Assembly: GCA_949128115.1 (NCBI GenBank)
Contig: OX421963.1
Span: 744,001 to 808,000 of the forward strand
DNA: 64,000 bases
Direction: 5' to 3'
Source of the DNA: Anaspis maculata
Taxonomy: Eukaryota; Arthropoda; Insecta; Coleoptera; Scraptiidae
The translations under genes were made by a program, and so were the position numbers. Of this stretch, positions 44,960-54,753 are shown piece by piece (positions within the stretch are counted from its first letter, which is position 1; each line of letters begins with the position of its first letter). The notes under the pieces are model-generated. The model was not told where the DNA came from. It searched no databases and saw only the letters and a program-made list of their open reading frames with translations.

Positions 44960-46460
44960 ACACCGAAAGTCCCGTATATGCGAGCGCGCTTGTAACAGGA
45001 ACAAAAAGCATTGTCCCATAAAATCCGGGTTCTCGAATCAAGCTTGAAGCATTATTCCGTCCCTCTGTCGCGACTTTACAGAAAAAGTCGGAAATTTGTC
45101 AATTCAATAACGTTTTTGGGTGTCATTTTTGATCGCAAACTGAACTGGAAAAATCACATCGATCAGGTCAAGAAAAAATGCGGCGAAGGGTTGAACTTGA
45201 TGAAAGGCCCAGCCAGTTTTGACTGGGGGGCCGACTCTAAAACGTTGATGTCAATATACCAAAGTTTGATCAGATCCAGGCTTGATTATGGCATTGTGGC
45301 ATTTTCTACCGCCAGAAAATCTCAAAACAATTAAGTCTGTGCAATCTACTGCTGTAAGAATAGCAGTGGGAGCATTTTGCACCACCCCTGTAGAGAGTCT
45401 TCTTACATTGGCGAGTGAATGTCTTCTAGAACTTCGAACTAAACAATCAACTCTGGACTACTGTACCAATTTGGCTTCAAATCCAAAAAGCTTCAACTTC
45501 CCATTGGTTTTTACTAGCAGATTCAAGACACTTCTCAACTCAAATCGAAACATCATTCCTCCTATACACGAAAGATTGCATCGTATTCAAACTGAAATAA
45601 ATTTTGGAATCTCAAAAACCTTATCATGGTTTCAGTCCCAAATACCTCATTGGAAACTACAGACTGATGAAATAAACTACAAATTGGCTCAATATAACAA
45701 AACAGACCACAGTCACCATGAAATCAGACTGGAATTCCAAAAAACAGTCTCCCAACTCCCAACCCATAAAATCATATACACTCATGGATCAAAGACTGAT
45801 GGAAGCGTGGCCTCTGCTGTGATTGCGTCATCTGAAAAACTCTCCTTTCGACTGCCGGGATACTGCAGCGTCTTCTCAGCTGAGCTATACGCCATTTTTC
45901 AAGCCATCTAATATACAGAACGCTTCCCAAATGACAAATTCATCAACTGTTCCAACTCCTTCAGCTCCCTCCAATCTTTGACACCACCATATCCAATAAA
46001 ATCGCTGATACAAATGATAAAAGACAAACTTTTCAATAAATTCAACAAAATCGTCTTCCTCTTCACTCCTTCTCATGTTGGAATTGCAGGGAATGAGGAA
46101 GCAGACCAGGAGGCCAAGAAAGTTGCTCGTTCAAATTCTGAACAAATTATACTTCGTCTCCCAAACGACATAGAAGCCCAACATAAAGTCGAAAATTGTC
46201 CATCTCTGGCAGAGAAACTGGAATCTGAATGGCTCTCACCTTAAACTCATCAAACCTTCAGTATGTGGCACTCTTCCCAATCCTGACAGAAGAAGTGAAT
46301 AAGTGAAATTGAATCGTATCAGGTTGGGATACACAAGACTCACCCACTCCTATCTCTTTTCTCGTCAAGATCCCCCAAACTGTCCTACATGCAATAATCC
46401 TACCAGACTAAATCTACACCACATCTTGAACATCTGCAACATCGGTATATAACCGACGCT
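44960..46460 (+). mobile_element. Decayed non-LTR retrotransposon (I/R1-type LINE), 3' half
   Basis: Three reading segments in order make up the C-terminal half of ORF2. The first, to about 45310, has the post-RT region FLGVIFDRKLNWKNHI and SLIRSRLDYGIVAF. After a frameshift near 45310, 45330-46244 continues VQSTAVRIAVGAFCTTPVES and the RNase H domain: YTHGSKTDGSVASAV, then SAELYAIFQAI with a stop at 45909-45911, then FTPSHVGIAGNEEADQEAKK in the same frame. A terminal CCHC knuckle (CPTCNNPTRLNLHHILNIC) lies at about 46378-46434. The second RNase H acidic motif reads SNSFSSLQSL, with Asn where Asp is expected. The RT catalytic region and the endonuclease are missing, so the copy is dead and 5'-truncated. 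Confidence 0.9.
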
Positions 46461-46739
46461 TCAGTAGCACTATGATTCGAATTATTACATTGTAACGACT
46501 TCAGCTCCACTATAGTACAATAAAGCTGAATTTGTATCAACTTTGACTGTTGAAAACAGCCGGCAGTTACAATAGGCAGAATAATCTATAAAATATTTCA
46601 CTTTTCTGCAAATGTCATGAGTACCAAATGGTATATCTGCTCATATTATCACAAGAACTGCTCATTGATTGGGGAGTGTTGAAAAATTCATCTAGTGCAA
46701 TACCCATGCCGGTTCAGTGCCAGCGTTCTTTTAATGAAT
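46461..46739. other. LINE tail or flank, nothing further recognised
   Basis: An AATAAAG signal at about 46520 could belong to the LINE 3' end. No clear poly-A tail or target duplication. Confidence 0.35.
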
Positions 46740-47640
46740 AGTTAAGTGCGTTTGGAATTGATTCAAGGACACGATCATGACACGGCACCAGGAGGCGCCA
46801 CATCAAAGAGTCAAAGACACTTTTTTCACCAACTTTCAACACTTGCAAAACCGTGAAACCAACAAAAAAGGTTCCGCAAAGCTCCCAAGTACATACAAAA
46901 ACCCAACAATAGTGTTTGGACTGCAGCGTTCTCGGTCGAAAGACTTTCCATTCGCGCTCATCACACCACCGCCGACGTCTGGCGAAGGCGGGCGTGCGAA
47001 CGAGTCCATCATCCGTGAACGCGCACACAACAACCCGGGCGCGCCTGCAACAGTACTGCCAACCCATACGCGCTGTGCCAACCCGGCAAACGCAACCGAA
47101 ATGAAATGAGCGGAACCGATTTTATCGACTGTAAACACAAATGGTGCATTGCGATGCGAAATGCCGGCGGCCGGCGGCGTGTGATGGCCGCGGCGGCGAA
47201 CGCACACGTCAGTCGGCGTCGGGACGGTGCAGCCGCCTGCCGTCGCCGCCACCTGCGTCGCGACGCCGCAACAGCGCGCCAATCAATAGCGCTCCCTCTT
47301 CAGCCATTTTGTCTTGAAGCCATTCGTTCCGCGACCGGGAATTAGCCGCAGCGCAATCCGGATCCAGCGTTCAATGCCGACGCTTATTCCGCCGCTGGCT
47401 GCTCGGCGGCGGCGATTTATGCCCTTTGTGTACTGCACCGCCGGTTCTCCGCTTTTCCTCTTTCGCTTGCGTTTTCTTTTGATTTCGTGACACAGTTTTT
47501 GCGGCCCGGCTGGCTGCTTTGACCGAGTTCTGAATGACGCGCTTCGCGTTCAAGTACACGGCCTGCAAGGTCTCCTGACCTAATACCGCGTTGGCAAGTT
47601 TTGCTGTAAGCAACGTATAATTTCGCAGGTGCCTTTAACC
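46740..47640. other. GC-rich island with unassigned open frames
   Basis: A sharply GC-rich block in an AT-rich intron. On the minus strand an ATG in good context near 47310 opens MAEEGALLIGALLRRRDAGG, a charged-Leu-Arg start reminiscent of PIF/Harbinger (HARBI1-like) transposases. Upstream of it on the same strand, 47371-47613 reads a basic frame ending SQRRNKRRH after an acceptor-like TTGCTTACAG. Neither is long enough to assign. A dead DNA transposon or an unrelated promoter island are both possible. Confidence 0.3.
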
Positions 47641-48145
47641 TGGCAGTGGGTTACGGTCAAAATGACCGCGGGTGTTGGGTTCTCAACTTATTTCTCGAGA
47701 ATTTTGAATGTAAGCAATATCTGCTATTGTATAGCTATTCTTTTCTTGATTTCTTGGTCAAATCGAATCATGGTGCTACCGAAGCATTGAATTAATACTA
47801 AATTTCAAAACTAGTTGGTTAGTTGATATACTAACTCGCCGTATCACGTCTCTCGATTTAGAGCCATGGTGTGTGCCAATTGACTGCAATGGAATAATTT
47901 CAAGCATTGATGAGTCAGAAGCCAGAGCTTGTTGGGCGAACGCTTTTTGTTCCTGTATTCGGCGCTTTTGGATGGAAGGTTTGATGGTAAATTTCAAATA
48001 AGCAATGATAAAAAATGTGTGTGAAAAACAGGACGTTCGAAACTCAGGCATGCATGCATAGAATGACATTTCACATGCTATTTTGTCCTGAAAAGTGAAA
48101 TGGTAACCGTCTACATTGGAATTCAGTAGTGGCCTAAAGTGACAA

Positions 48146-48153
48146 TCGACAAG
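48146..48153 (+). repeat. Left 8-bp target duplication of the hAT MITE
   Basis: TCGACAAG. The right copy starts at 48361 as TCGACAA and is completed only after the next element, at 49642. Confidence 0.75.
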
Positions 48154-48360
48154 CAGGGCCGGCTTCAGGGTGTGGCGAGCGAGGCGACTGCCTAGGGCGC
48201 CAAACTTTGGGGGGCGCATGAGCGCCCTTTATCTCTCTATCATCTCGAAAATATTTCGCCTGCGGCGCTTTTATACCCACAATTTGTGCAATTCTCAATT
48301 ATTATCAACATTATTGTTAGAACTTCGCCTTGGGCGTCAAAAGCTGTGGAGCCGGCCCTG
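48154..48360. mobile_element. hAT-type MITE
   Basis: This 207-bp element starts CAGGGCCGGCTTCAGGG and ends CTGTGGAGCCGGCCCTG, which are near-complementary termini. The interior (GCCTAGGGCGCCAAACTTTG) resembles common insect hAT derivatives. The 8-bp flanking duplication fits hAT. Non-coding. Confidence 0.88.
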
Positions 48361-48699
48361 TCGACAACCCACTCAGCATAGCATGTCATGTTTCATAAAT
48401 GAGATGATCTCAATCATGTCACAAAATAACATCACAATGAACGTTACTTCCACATCTCTGTGATGTTCATCCGCGATGTTATACGATGTAATGTCTGAGA
48501 GATGTTTCGAAATGAACTTAAATTGAACATCACACATGAGACATCTACCGGACATCACATTGTTACTGCTTTCAACTTGCCGAAGTGTAACATCTCACTG
48601 ACGTCAATGAGATGTAGTCACTGAGAGATTTTTTAAATTTCGCGGGCTGTCATCGTTAAGCTCTGTGTCGAAAAATATTTAATAAATAGTTTTGTCCTA

Positions 48700-49130
48700 T
48701 ATTCCATGTGTGTGATGCCAGAACAGCCTTATGTCTTCATGTTTAGTGTGAGGCCCTGCGGGCCCTCTTATGTCTTCAAGAAGTGTCGTTTGGAACAACT
48801 TTTGTGTCTTCTTGTGCTTGTGGTTTTCGGAACTAGTGTGCCCCATTTCTGTCTCCTTGTGTTCTTCGAAAGCCTACTGGGCTTTCTTGCATTTTGTCGT
48901 GACTTTCGCACCTCTAGTGAACCCTTGTGTCTGCTTTTGCGTTATTCGAAACCCCAAAATGGGCCCCTTTTTGTTTTATTGTGCTTTCGAATACTTTGAT
49001 GACTCCCGTTCATGTCTTATTGTAATGTCCGGGGCCCCAACGGAGTCCTTTGTGCCTTGCTGTAACGTTTCGAGCCTCAGCGAGGCTTTTTGGGCTCGGT
49101 GTATCGTTTGGAGTCCTAATGAAATATTCC
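48700..49130 (+). repeat. GAGCCC-family array inside the TIR element
   Basis: TTGTGTCTTCTTGTG, TTTCGAAAGCC and GGGCCCC phrases in the same orientation as 15060-16735, at lower similarity. Overlapping ORFs are repeat by-products. Confidence 0.7.
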
Positions 49131-49183
49131 GAGAAACATCCCTGAACATCAAGTGCGCTGTTTAAATATACTATAGTAGACAA

Positions 49184-49264
49184 GTTGGTAGCTTAGACGA
49201 ATCGGCAGCAGTGCCTCTAACCATCACCTGTGGGGATCCAGGTTCGAATCCTGCGGAGGACGCC
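49184..49264 (+). repeat. tRNA-like segment (SINE head or tRNA pseudogene)
   Basis: TTGGTAGCTTAGACGAATCGG resembles an A box and CAGGTTCGAATCCTG is a good B box with a paired T arm. The D and anticodon arms do not fold convincingly, and the distance between boxes suggests a class II (Ser/Leu-like) origin. Best read as a tRNA-derived SINE head rather than a working tRNA gene. Confidence 0.45.
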
Positions 49265-49977
49265 ATAATAGAAGAAGAACTTTTCTTAGGGAAAAAACGT
49301 GCTGTATGGATTGTAAAAATTAGTAAAAATAGGTGCGGAACCTCCTGTGACATGAAACTATGTTGAAAAGTGGTGAAAAATTGATTTTTATTTTAAAATA
49401 CACATCCAAAATGCGACGTATCATGTACGTCAAAAAGTGATATCTACGAGATGTGGAATAGAGATGTAGATAGTTATTACATTTGGACATCTTTGAGATA
49501 TCTCATTCATGTTCTAATTACCCGGACATAAGAAGTAACAGAGATGTTCACTTAACATCGCAGAGACTTTTTTGCTAACATCGCAGTTGTGACTTGAACA
49601 TCTAAGTGATGTCACAGAGATGTTTTCTTGCTGAGTGGGAAGAAAGCCCCAGGTAAATTCTTATGCGATTTAAACACAAATCGAATAGGTTTTGATTTCA
49701 CTATCGATGGAAGGCTGCTTATGACGTCTCGAATATTCAAAACTCAAGTCAGGATTCTTTGGTTCAGAACGGTATTCTCCTGTGCTCAAGTAGGCTTCTC
49801 CTTGAACATAACAGCCGATATAACAGCCGATGAAAACTATGAATTGCGCCATGAATCGATCCCGTGACAATGAGTAAATAAAATATTGCACGCATCCCGG
49901 GCATAACAGGCGTATTTTGCCGTTTTCTTGGTGCCTTTCCAGGACATCGTTGTGAAAGTCCCTGTTGTGCGCCAACT

Positions 49978-49999
49978 CCTCGGTGCTTCGCACCTCGGC
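49978..49999. repeat. Single CCTCGGTGCTTCGCACCTCGG palindrome
   Basis: A full copy of the palindrome family seen at 26118-26418 and 28342-28580. Confidence 0.85.
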
Positions 50000-50157
50000 G
50001 GTGGTTCACACCCACACCACTTCACATAAGTGAGCCAGAAATCAAAAACAGGCGCAAAAATTCATGATATTATTTTTGGCATAGTAAATGCATGGAAATC
50101 ATAGAGTGTATGTTACAAACTTGTCTTGGACCCAATCAAGGACCGTGTCGCTTGATA

Positions 50158-51083
50158 CAGGGTGTTCACGTATAAATTCATACTCCCCTCCCCCTCTTGA
50201 GACTCCCCCTTGAATATAATTTCAAAAGTGAAAAACGATTCTTACACAATTTTTCCGTAGGTGTCGAATCTGCCCACTAAAATTTTTTGTGGTACATATA
50301 TCGCACAGAAATTTTTTCTCAAATTAGACTTTCAACATGAAAGTCGATTTCAATTTTTATCCTGATTAAAAATATATATCACACTTGATAGGTTATGCAA
50401 CCAAACACAAGTAAAAAAATTATTGTTAAAGTTTCAAGAAATATAGAAATGAATTTTTTTCAAGTTCAAGTGGTATCAAGTTGAGTTAAGTAATAGTCTC
50501 AAACTATAATCAAATCCATTTCCCCAAAATGATGGAAAATTCACTGAATTACTTTGAAAAAAAAATCATTTTTCGGAATTTTCATAAACTTAGTTTTTCA
50601 CATAAGTTTGGTTGACTTACCTATCAACCTATCAAGAATGATATATACTATATTCAGAATGAAAATCTGAAAAGAGTAGAATTGAATAGAATAGAATTTA
50701 TTTCATTTTTCAAATTTGTAGATTAGATACAGGCAATAATTTCACAAAAAAACAAAGTTGAAATAAATTGACAAACAACCACAGAAATATAGATATATTT
50801 GTGCGTAGTTGAAATGATTGAAATTCAAATTTAGAAATACATTACAAACAACAATTTGAAACAGATTCAAAGGAACATCGATTCCTATATTAAAATACAG
50901 GATGTCCAGTTTGCGAAAAATTTTCGATGTTGCACCCTGTAAGCGACATACCACGGAAAATTTTTGTGGACAGATTCGAAACCTACGGAAAAAAATATGT
51001 AAGAATCGTTCTTAATTTTTGAAATTATGTTCAAGGAGAAGTCATCAAGGCGAGGCAAATATAATTTACAGGTGAACACCCTG
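50158..51083. mobile_element. TA-flanked MITE with CAGGGTGTTCAC termini
   Basis: The 926-bp unit starts CAGGGTGTTCACGTATAAAT and ends GTGAACACCCTG, with TA on both sides. The arms match for about 170 bp (AACGATTCTTACA, TTTCCGTAGGT, CGAATCTG segments). The interior is AT-rich and non-coding. TA duplication suggests Tc1/mariner-type mobilisation. It shares its first seven bases with 26852-27088 and with the motif inside the Spy-like arms. Confidence 0.85.
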
Positions 51084-52020
51084 TATATGAATATTTCTAA
51101 ATCAGCTTTTTTTGTGCTGTCGAAATATTGAATGTACAACATTGATGACTGGTGAATGGTAAATATTGGCAATGGTAGAGATTCCAGCAATTTTTACAAT
51201 TTTCCATCAAATTTACATCTCATGCGACTATTAACAAAAAAAAAATCCTGCAACCCAAGGTCGCACCTAGTCGCAATATGTTTCCGATGTCTCTGATAGC
51301 TTCAACATTGGAGAACAATGTAGTAATAATTATGAGGTAGGATGTTGTGAGACCTGAACGAAAACCCTCCTCAAATCCAAAATTCTAAGAAAAAAAACAT
51401 TCGTTTCGAAAAAAGAAAATTCTCGTCACAGCTGAGTTGCTGGTGAACAAAAATAATTATATCGTTTTATAGAAGAAAGCTTGATGATTCCTAGTGCCAA
51501 AGCATTTCAGCCTCTTTCAATTATTTATCTCAGAAAGGAAGGCAGAAATTGATTGTCATACTGAGGGGGGAAATGTGCATAGAAGGCAGTGCAACTTCGG
51601 CACGAGGTTTCCTACAATAATACTTGTTCGATAATTATAATACTTGGTCAAATGACAGTTCAAAAATTCTAGTATCATATTCCATGGTCAAAGTTGGCAA
51701 CAAAAATTATTCATGAAGTGGTATTTGCCGTATTTGTGCGCCGTATGTCGATTTCTAGCCCACTGTGCGCTTTGCGGAAAATGTAAATTCTCACTTCCTA
51801 TAGGTAGTTCATTTTGAATTTGAATTTGGCTTTTCCCAGTTGATTTTTTGACTGAAAAAAAAAGTGTTACTGAAAGCTCGAATGGGATTTTGTGTGAACG
51901 TTACGGCCGCATAGAGAGAAAATGCATTGGAGAACATACTTATAGATGTGTGAGCCGCAGGGCTGTGAGTAGATACATAAAATAATTCATGTATCTCAGG
52001 CATAAAAGGCGTTCAATCGC
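51084..52020. other. Intron sequence, no gene recognised
   Basis: AT-rich and apparently single-copy; no element ends or domains seen. Confidence 0.4.
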
Positions 52021-52029
52021 TTCCACCGT

Positions 52030-52105
52030 GTGATATTTCTCGATGCTTTGCACCTAGCTCAAGGCATTTGCTGTGCTGCACACCTCGGTGCTTCGCACCT
52101 CGGCT
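52030..52105. repeat. Two palindrome-family copies
   Basis: A weak copy (CTCGATGCTTTGCACCTAG, about 52039) and a full one (CCTCGGTGCTTCGCACCTCGG, about 52083). Confidence 0.75.
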
Positions 52106-52179
52106 GCCTGTAAACGTTTTGCTCACGCTTCCAAGCCATGGAAAGCTATGATTAATAATGCGGTTGAGAGATTGAAATT

Positions 52180-52835
52180 TCTCATTCAAGGTCAACAAAA
52201 TTCAAAGTTTCTTGTGATAAACTTCAAACTTGAAATTTTGTGCATTAAAGTGGAATTTCATGTTGAAAGTCGGAATTTGAAAGTGAAGCTCAACTTTTTT
52301 GTGTTTGAAACCGAAATTTTGTGTTTTAGGTCGAGAGGTGATGCTTGAAGTCAAAATATAGAGACAAAAGTCGAAGTTTTTGTTTTAAAATCGAAATTCC
52401 GCATCTGAATTTGCAGTAAAATTTGGAGTTAACGCGTTTGATGTTGAAATTTTTGTGTCCCAGTCAAAATCTATGGATAAAAGTCGAAGTTTCGCGGGTT
52501 TAGATTCGGAAGTTCTTGCTTGCAGTCGAAATTTAGAAGTCGAGGATTTTCGTATTCGAAGTCGAACTTTGGTGTTGAAAATCGGAAGTTTTTTGTGTTT
52601 GGAAGTCGAAAGTACGTGTTCAAAGTCAAAATTCAGAGCTGAAAATTGAAGTTGTTTGTGTTTCAAGTCAAAATTCAAGTTGATCATATTTCCAAAACCG
52701 TAATTTCAGAAGGAAAATTCCAGTTTCTGGTGTTCAGATTCAAAATTTCGGTAGAAAGTTCGAAATTTTCCGTAATAATTGTCGAAATTTTTTGTTGAAT
52801 TCAAAATTTACTAATAAAACTTGAAGATTTCTGGG
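52180..52835 (+). repeat. Array B: degenerate AAGTCGAAATTTTGTGTTT phrases, left half
   Basis: Phrases of 25-30 bp (AGTCGAAGTTTTTG, TTGAAAATCGG, GATAAAAGTCG) repeat with heavy drift. The same orientation resumes at 53630. Confidence 0.8.
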
Positions 52836-52839
52836 AGTC

Positions 52840-53010
52840 GAACAAGTCGTCGACAACCAACTGATCGACAGGATAATTTGCCGTCACCCAACTGATCGAC
52901 AAAACGACTCGCCGACAAGACAACTCACCGACGGGACAATTCATCGACAAGACGACTCATCGACAGAACAACACGAGGACAGGACAATTAATCAACAAGA
53001 GAGCTTATAC
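52840..53010 (+). repeat. Tandem array A, forward copy (second locus)
   Basis: CGACAAGACAACTCACCGAC-type units, the same family and orientation as 14578-15020. The inverted partner lies at 53410-53610. Confidence 0.85.
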
Positions 53011-53282
53011 GGTAACACTTATCAACTTATGAAAATACTAAAAATTTTGTAGCATGGTTTTAAAAGACTCTTGCACCTCGAACATTGCCGTGTACATAGA
53101 CCTCGTCAGGTCCTAGTTATTTTTATTGTAGACCCGGTCAGATCAAAGCAATCAAGTTCTTTGACTCGAAGACAATTCGGACATGGTAAAGCCGTGTAAC
53201 GTCGCATGGGGTCGGCACCATCGTTCGTACTATGCGACACACGTGTGTCTTGCATTTAGCAATGATTATTTGTTTATTTTCG

Positions 53283-53375
53283 AGACAAGAATCCGAGCGC
53301 CCACAGTGGGACTTGAACCCACGACCTCTGGTGTGTTAGTCGAACGCACTGACCACCACACCAAAGCTCCTCAAG
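53283..53375 (-). repeat. tRNA-like segment between inverted A arrays
   Basis: On the minus strand, TTTGGTGTGGTGGTCAGTGC resembles an A box and GTGGGTTCAAGTCCCAC is a well-paired T arm. The anticodon region (CTAACAC, Val-AAC-like) has a poorly paired stem. Probably a tRNA-derived SINE or pseudogene; it lies in the centre of the A/A' composite. Confidence 0.5.
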
Positions 53376-53409
53376 TCAGGCAATTAAGTTCTTTGATTCG
53401 AAAACAACT

Positions 53410-53610
53410 GGGATAGGGCCAGGTACTGTCGGCCTGGTTTTCTTGTTGATGAGTAGGGTGTCGGCAACTTTTCCTGTCGATAAATTATACTGTCGGCAAA
53501 TTGTCCTGTCGATGAATTGTCCTGTTGGCGAGTTGTCCTGTCGGTGAGTTGTCTTGTCGATGAGTTGGTTGTCGGCAAGCTATCCTGTCGATGAGTTGTT
53601 TGTCGATGAG
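53410..53610 (-). repeat. Tandem array A, inverted copy (second locus)
   Basis: GAGTTGTCCTGTCGGTGAG-type units, the reverse complement of 52840-53010. With it, a ~770-bp fold-back structure lies inside array B. Confidence 0.85.
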
Positions 53611-53629
53611 TTATACCAAACCCAGTTTT

Positions 53630-54120
53630 CCTTTGTAGGAAGAGTCGAAACTTGAGATAAAAGTCAAAGTTTTTTTGTCTTTGAAGTCGAATTTTCTTGT
53701 TGAAATGCAAACTTTCGGGCATAAAATGATCCAAAATTTGTTCAAAACTCAAATTTCATGTTGAAAGTCAGAACATCGAGAAATTTCCACAGCACTGCAC
53801 TGGCAAAAAAACACGTTAGTGTTCAAAGCTGGAATTTTGAGATGGAAGTCGGAAGTTATGCTGGTTGCAGTCGAGATTTCGTGTTTAAAGTCAAGAGTTT
53901 GCGATAAAAGAAGAAGTTTTGCGTGTATGACATCGGGATTGCACGTTCAAAGTGGAAATTTTGTGTTTGAAGTCAAAATTATGAGCTGGTTTTGGTGTCC
54001 AAAGTCAAACTTTCAGATTTTAAGTCAAAATTATGTGTTTTACGTCGAAATGTCGAGATAATACTCCAAGTTTTCCTTGTTAAAAGTCGACTTTCTCCAG
54101 TTATATTCAAAATTCAATAT
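53630..54120 (+). repeat. Array B, right half
   Basis: Same phrases and orientation as 52180-52835 (GATAAAAGTCAAAGTTT, GTGTTTGAAGTC). This supports insertion of the A/A' composite into a pre-existing array. Confidence 0.75.
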
Positions 54121-54276
54121 GAAATTCCATGTTTTTGAAGAAGAAGAAGAATTTGGGTACAATTCCTCCAATAGAAGCACGGCAGATGATACCTTGGTTC
54201 TCATAAGACTCTTCCAAAGGAAACGAAAATGACATTTGGAAGATTTGTACTACTGTACAAGACCAAAATAACGTAG

Positions 54277-54393
54277 CCAGAGATTTCTCCCGATCTGAAT
54301 CCAGTTGAGCACGTTTGGAGCTGCATTTCTAGGAGGTTGCGCTTTATGCAAGAAACCAGCTCCATATTTAGTGACACTTCTTCTTATTTGTGA
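54277..54393 (+). pseudogene. Tc1/mariner transposase C-terminal remnant
   Basis: The frame reads PEISPDLNPVEHVWSCISRR and runs on to a stop at 54391. SPDLNP(I/V)EHVW is the conserved last catalytic block of Tc1-type DDE transposases, which carries the third acidic residue. A stop precedes it in frame at 54274, and the rest of the transposase is not visible. It lies about 240 bp from an Iroquois exon, on the opposite strand. Confidence 0.8.
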
Positions 54394-54634
54394 CGTTTTC
54401 GACCTACTTTTTCAGGGTAAACCGACCGACGATCAAAAGTGAAAGCCCCAGAGCGCTGTTTTTGTACACGTTTTGTTAAGTTGAGCATCGGTACTAGAGC
54501 ACTTTGAAGCGTGAGGCGAAGCTTGCGACTTTCAGGCAGCTTTTTGAGTGTACACAAAAAAAATAACGGCTTTTGTTCGGCCTGCCTGTATAATAATGAT
54601 GGAACTGGAAATTGCAATGTCTTCAACCGCTTAC

Positions 54635-54753
54635 CCGTAAGCCGCCAAGGCAGGATCGTAAGGATAATAGCCCGTCGTAGGCTGCAGCCCTGCACTGGTC
54701 CACGCAGACATGTCGCCCGCTCCGCTGGCATCTTTCAAGGCATATGGGTTACT
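54635..54753 (-). CDS. Iroquois homeobox gene, coding exon before the homeodomain
   Basis: The acceptor is TTTTTTACAG before 54753 and the donor GG|GTAAGC at 54635. The exon encodes SNPYALKDASGAGDMSAWTS followed by AGLQPTTGYYPYDPALAAYG. The last two bases pair with the first base of the homeodomain exon to give a Gly codon, producing the [17 protein letters not shown] junction typical of Iroquois proteins. It begins in phase 0. The exon that should precede it, with the initiator Met, was not found to its right and probably lies outside the window. The intron to the homeodomain exon is about 18 kb. Confidence 0.92.

Larger units (their letters stand above)
48368..49639. mobile_element. TIR element CCCACTCAGCA...TGCTGAGTGGG, inserted in the hAT target duplication
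   Basis: The 1272-bp unit has 11-bp terminal inverted repeats and sits between TCGACAA and AAGAAAGCC. Reading AA as a 2-bp duplication leaves an intact TCGACAAG, the right-hand copy of the hAT duplication, so this element is younger than the hAT insertion. Both ends are rich in ACATCTC / GAGATGT motifs (48400-48630 and 49440-49625). The middle holds a GAGCCC-family array and a tRNA-like segment. No transposase. Confidence 0.75.

Noticed and set aside
47635..47680. TTAACCTGGCAGTGGGTTACGG with GGTCAAAATGACC, like a piggyBac terminus
   Set aside because: No inverted partner next to a second TTAA was found.
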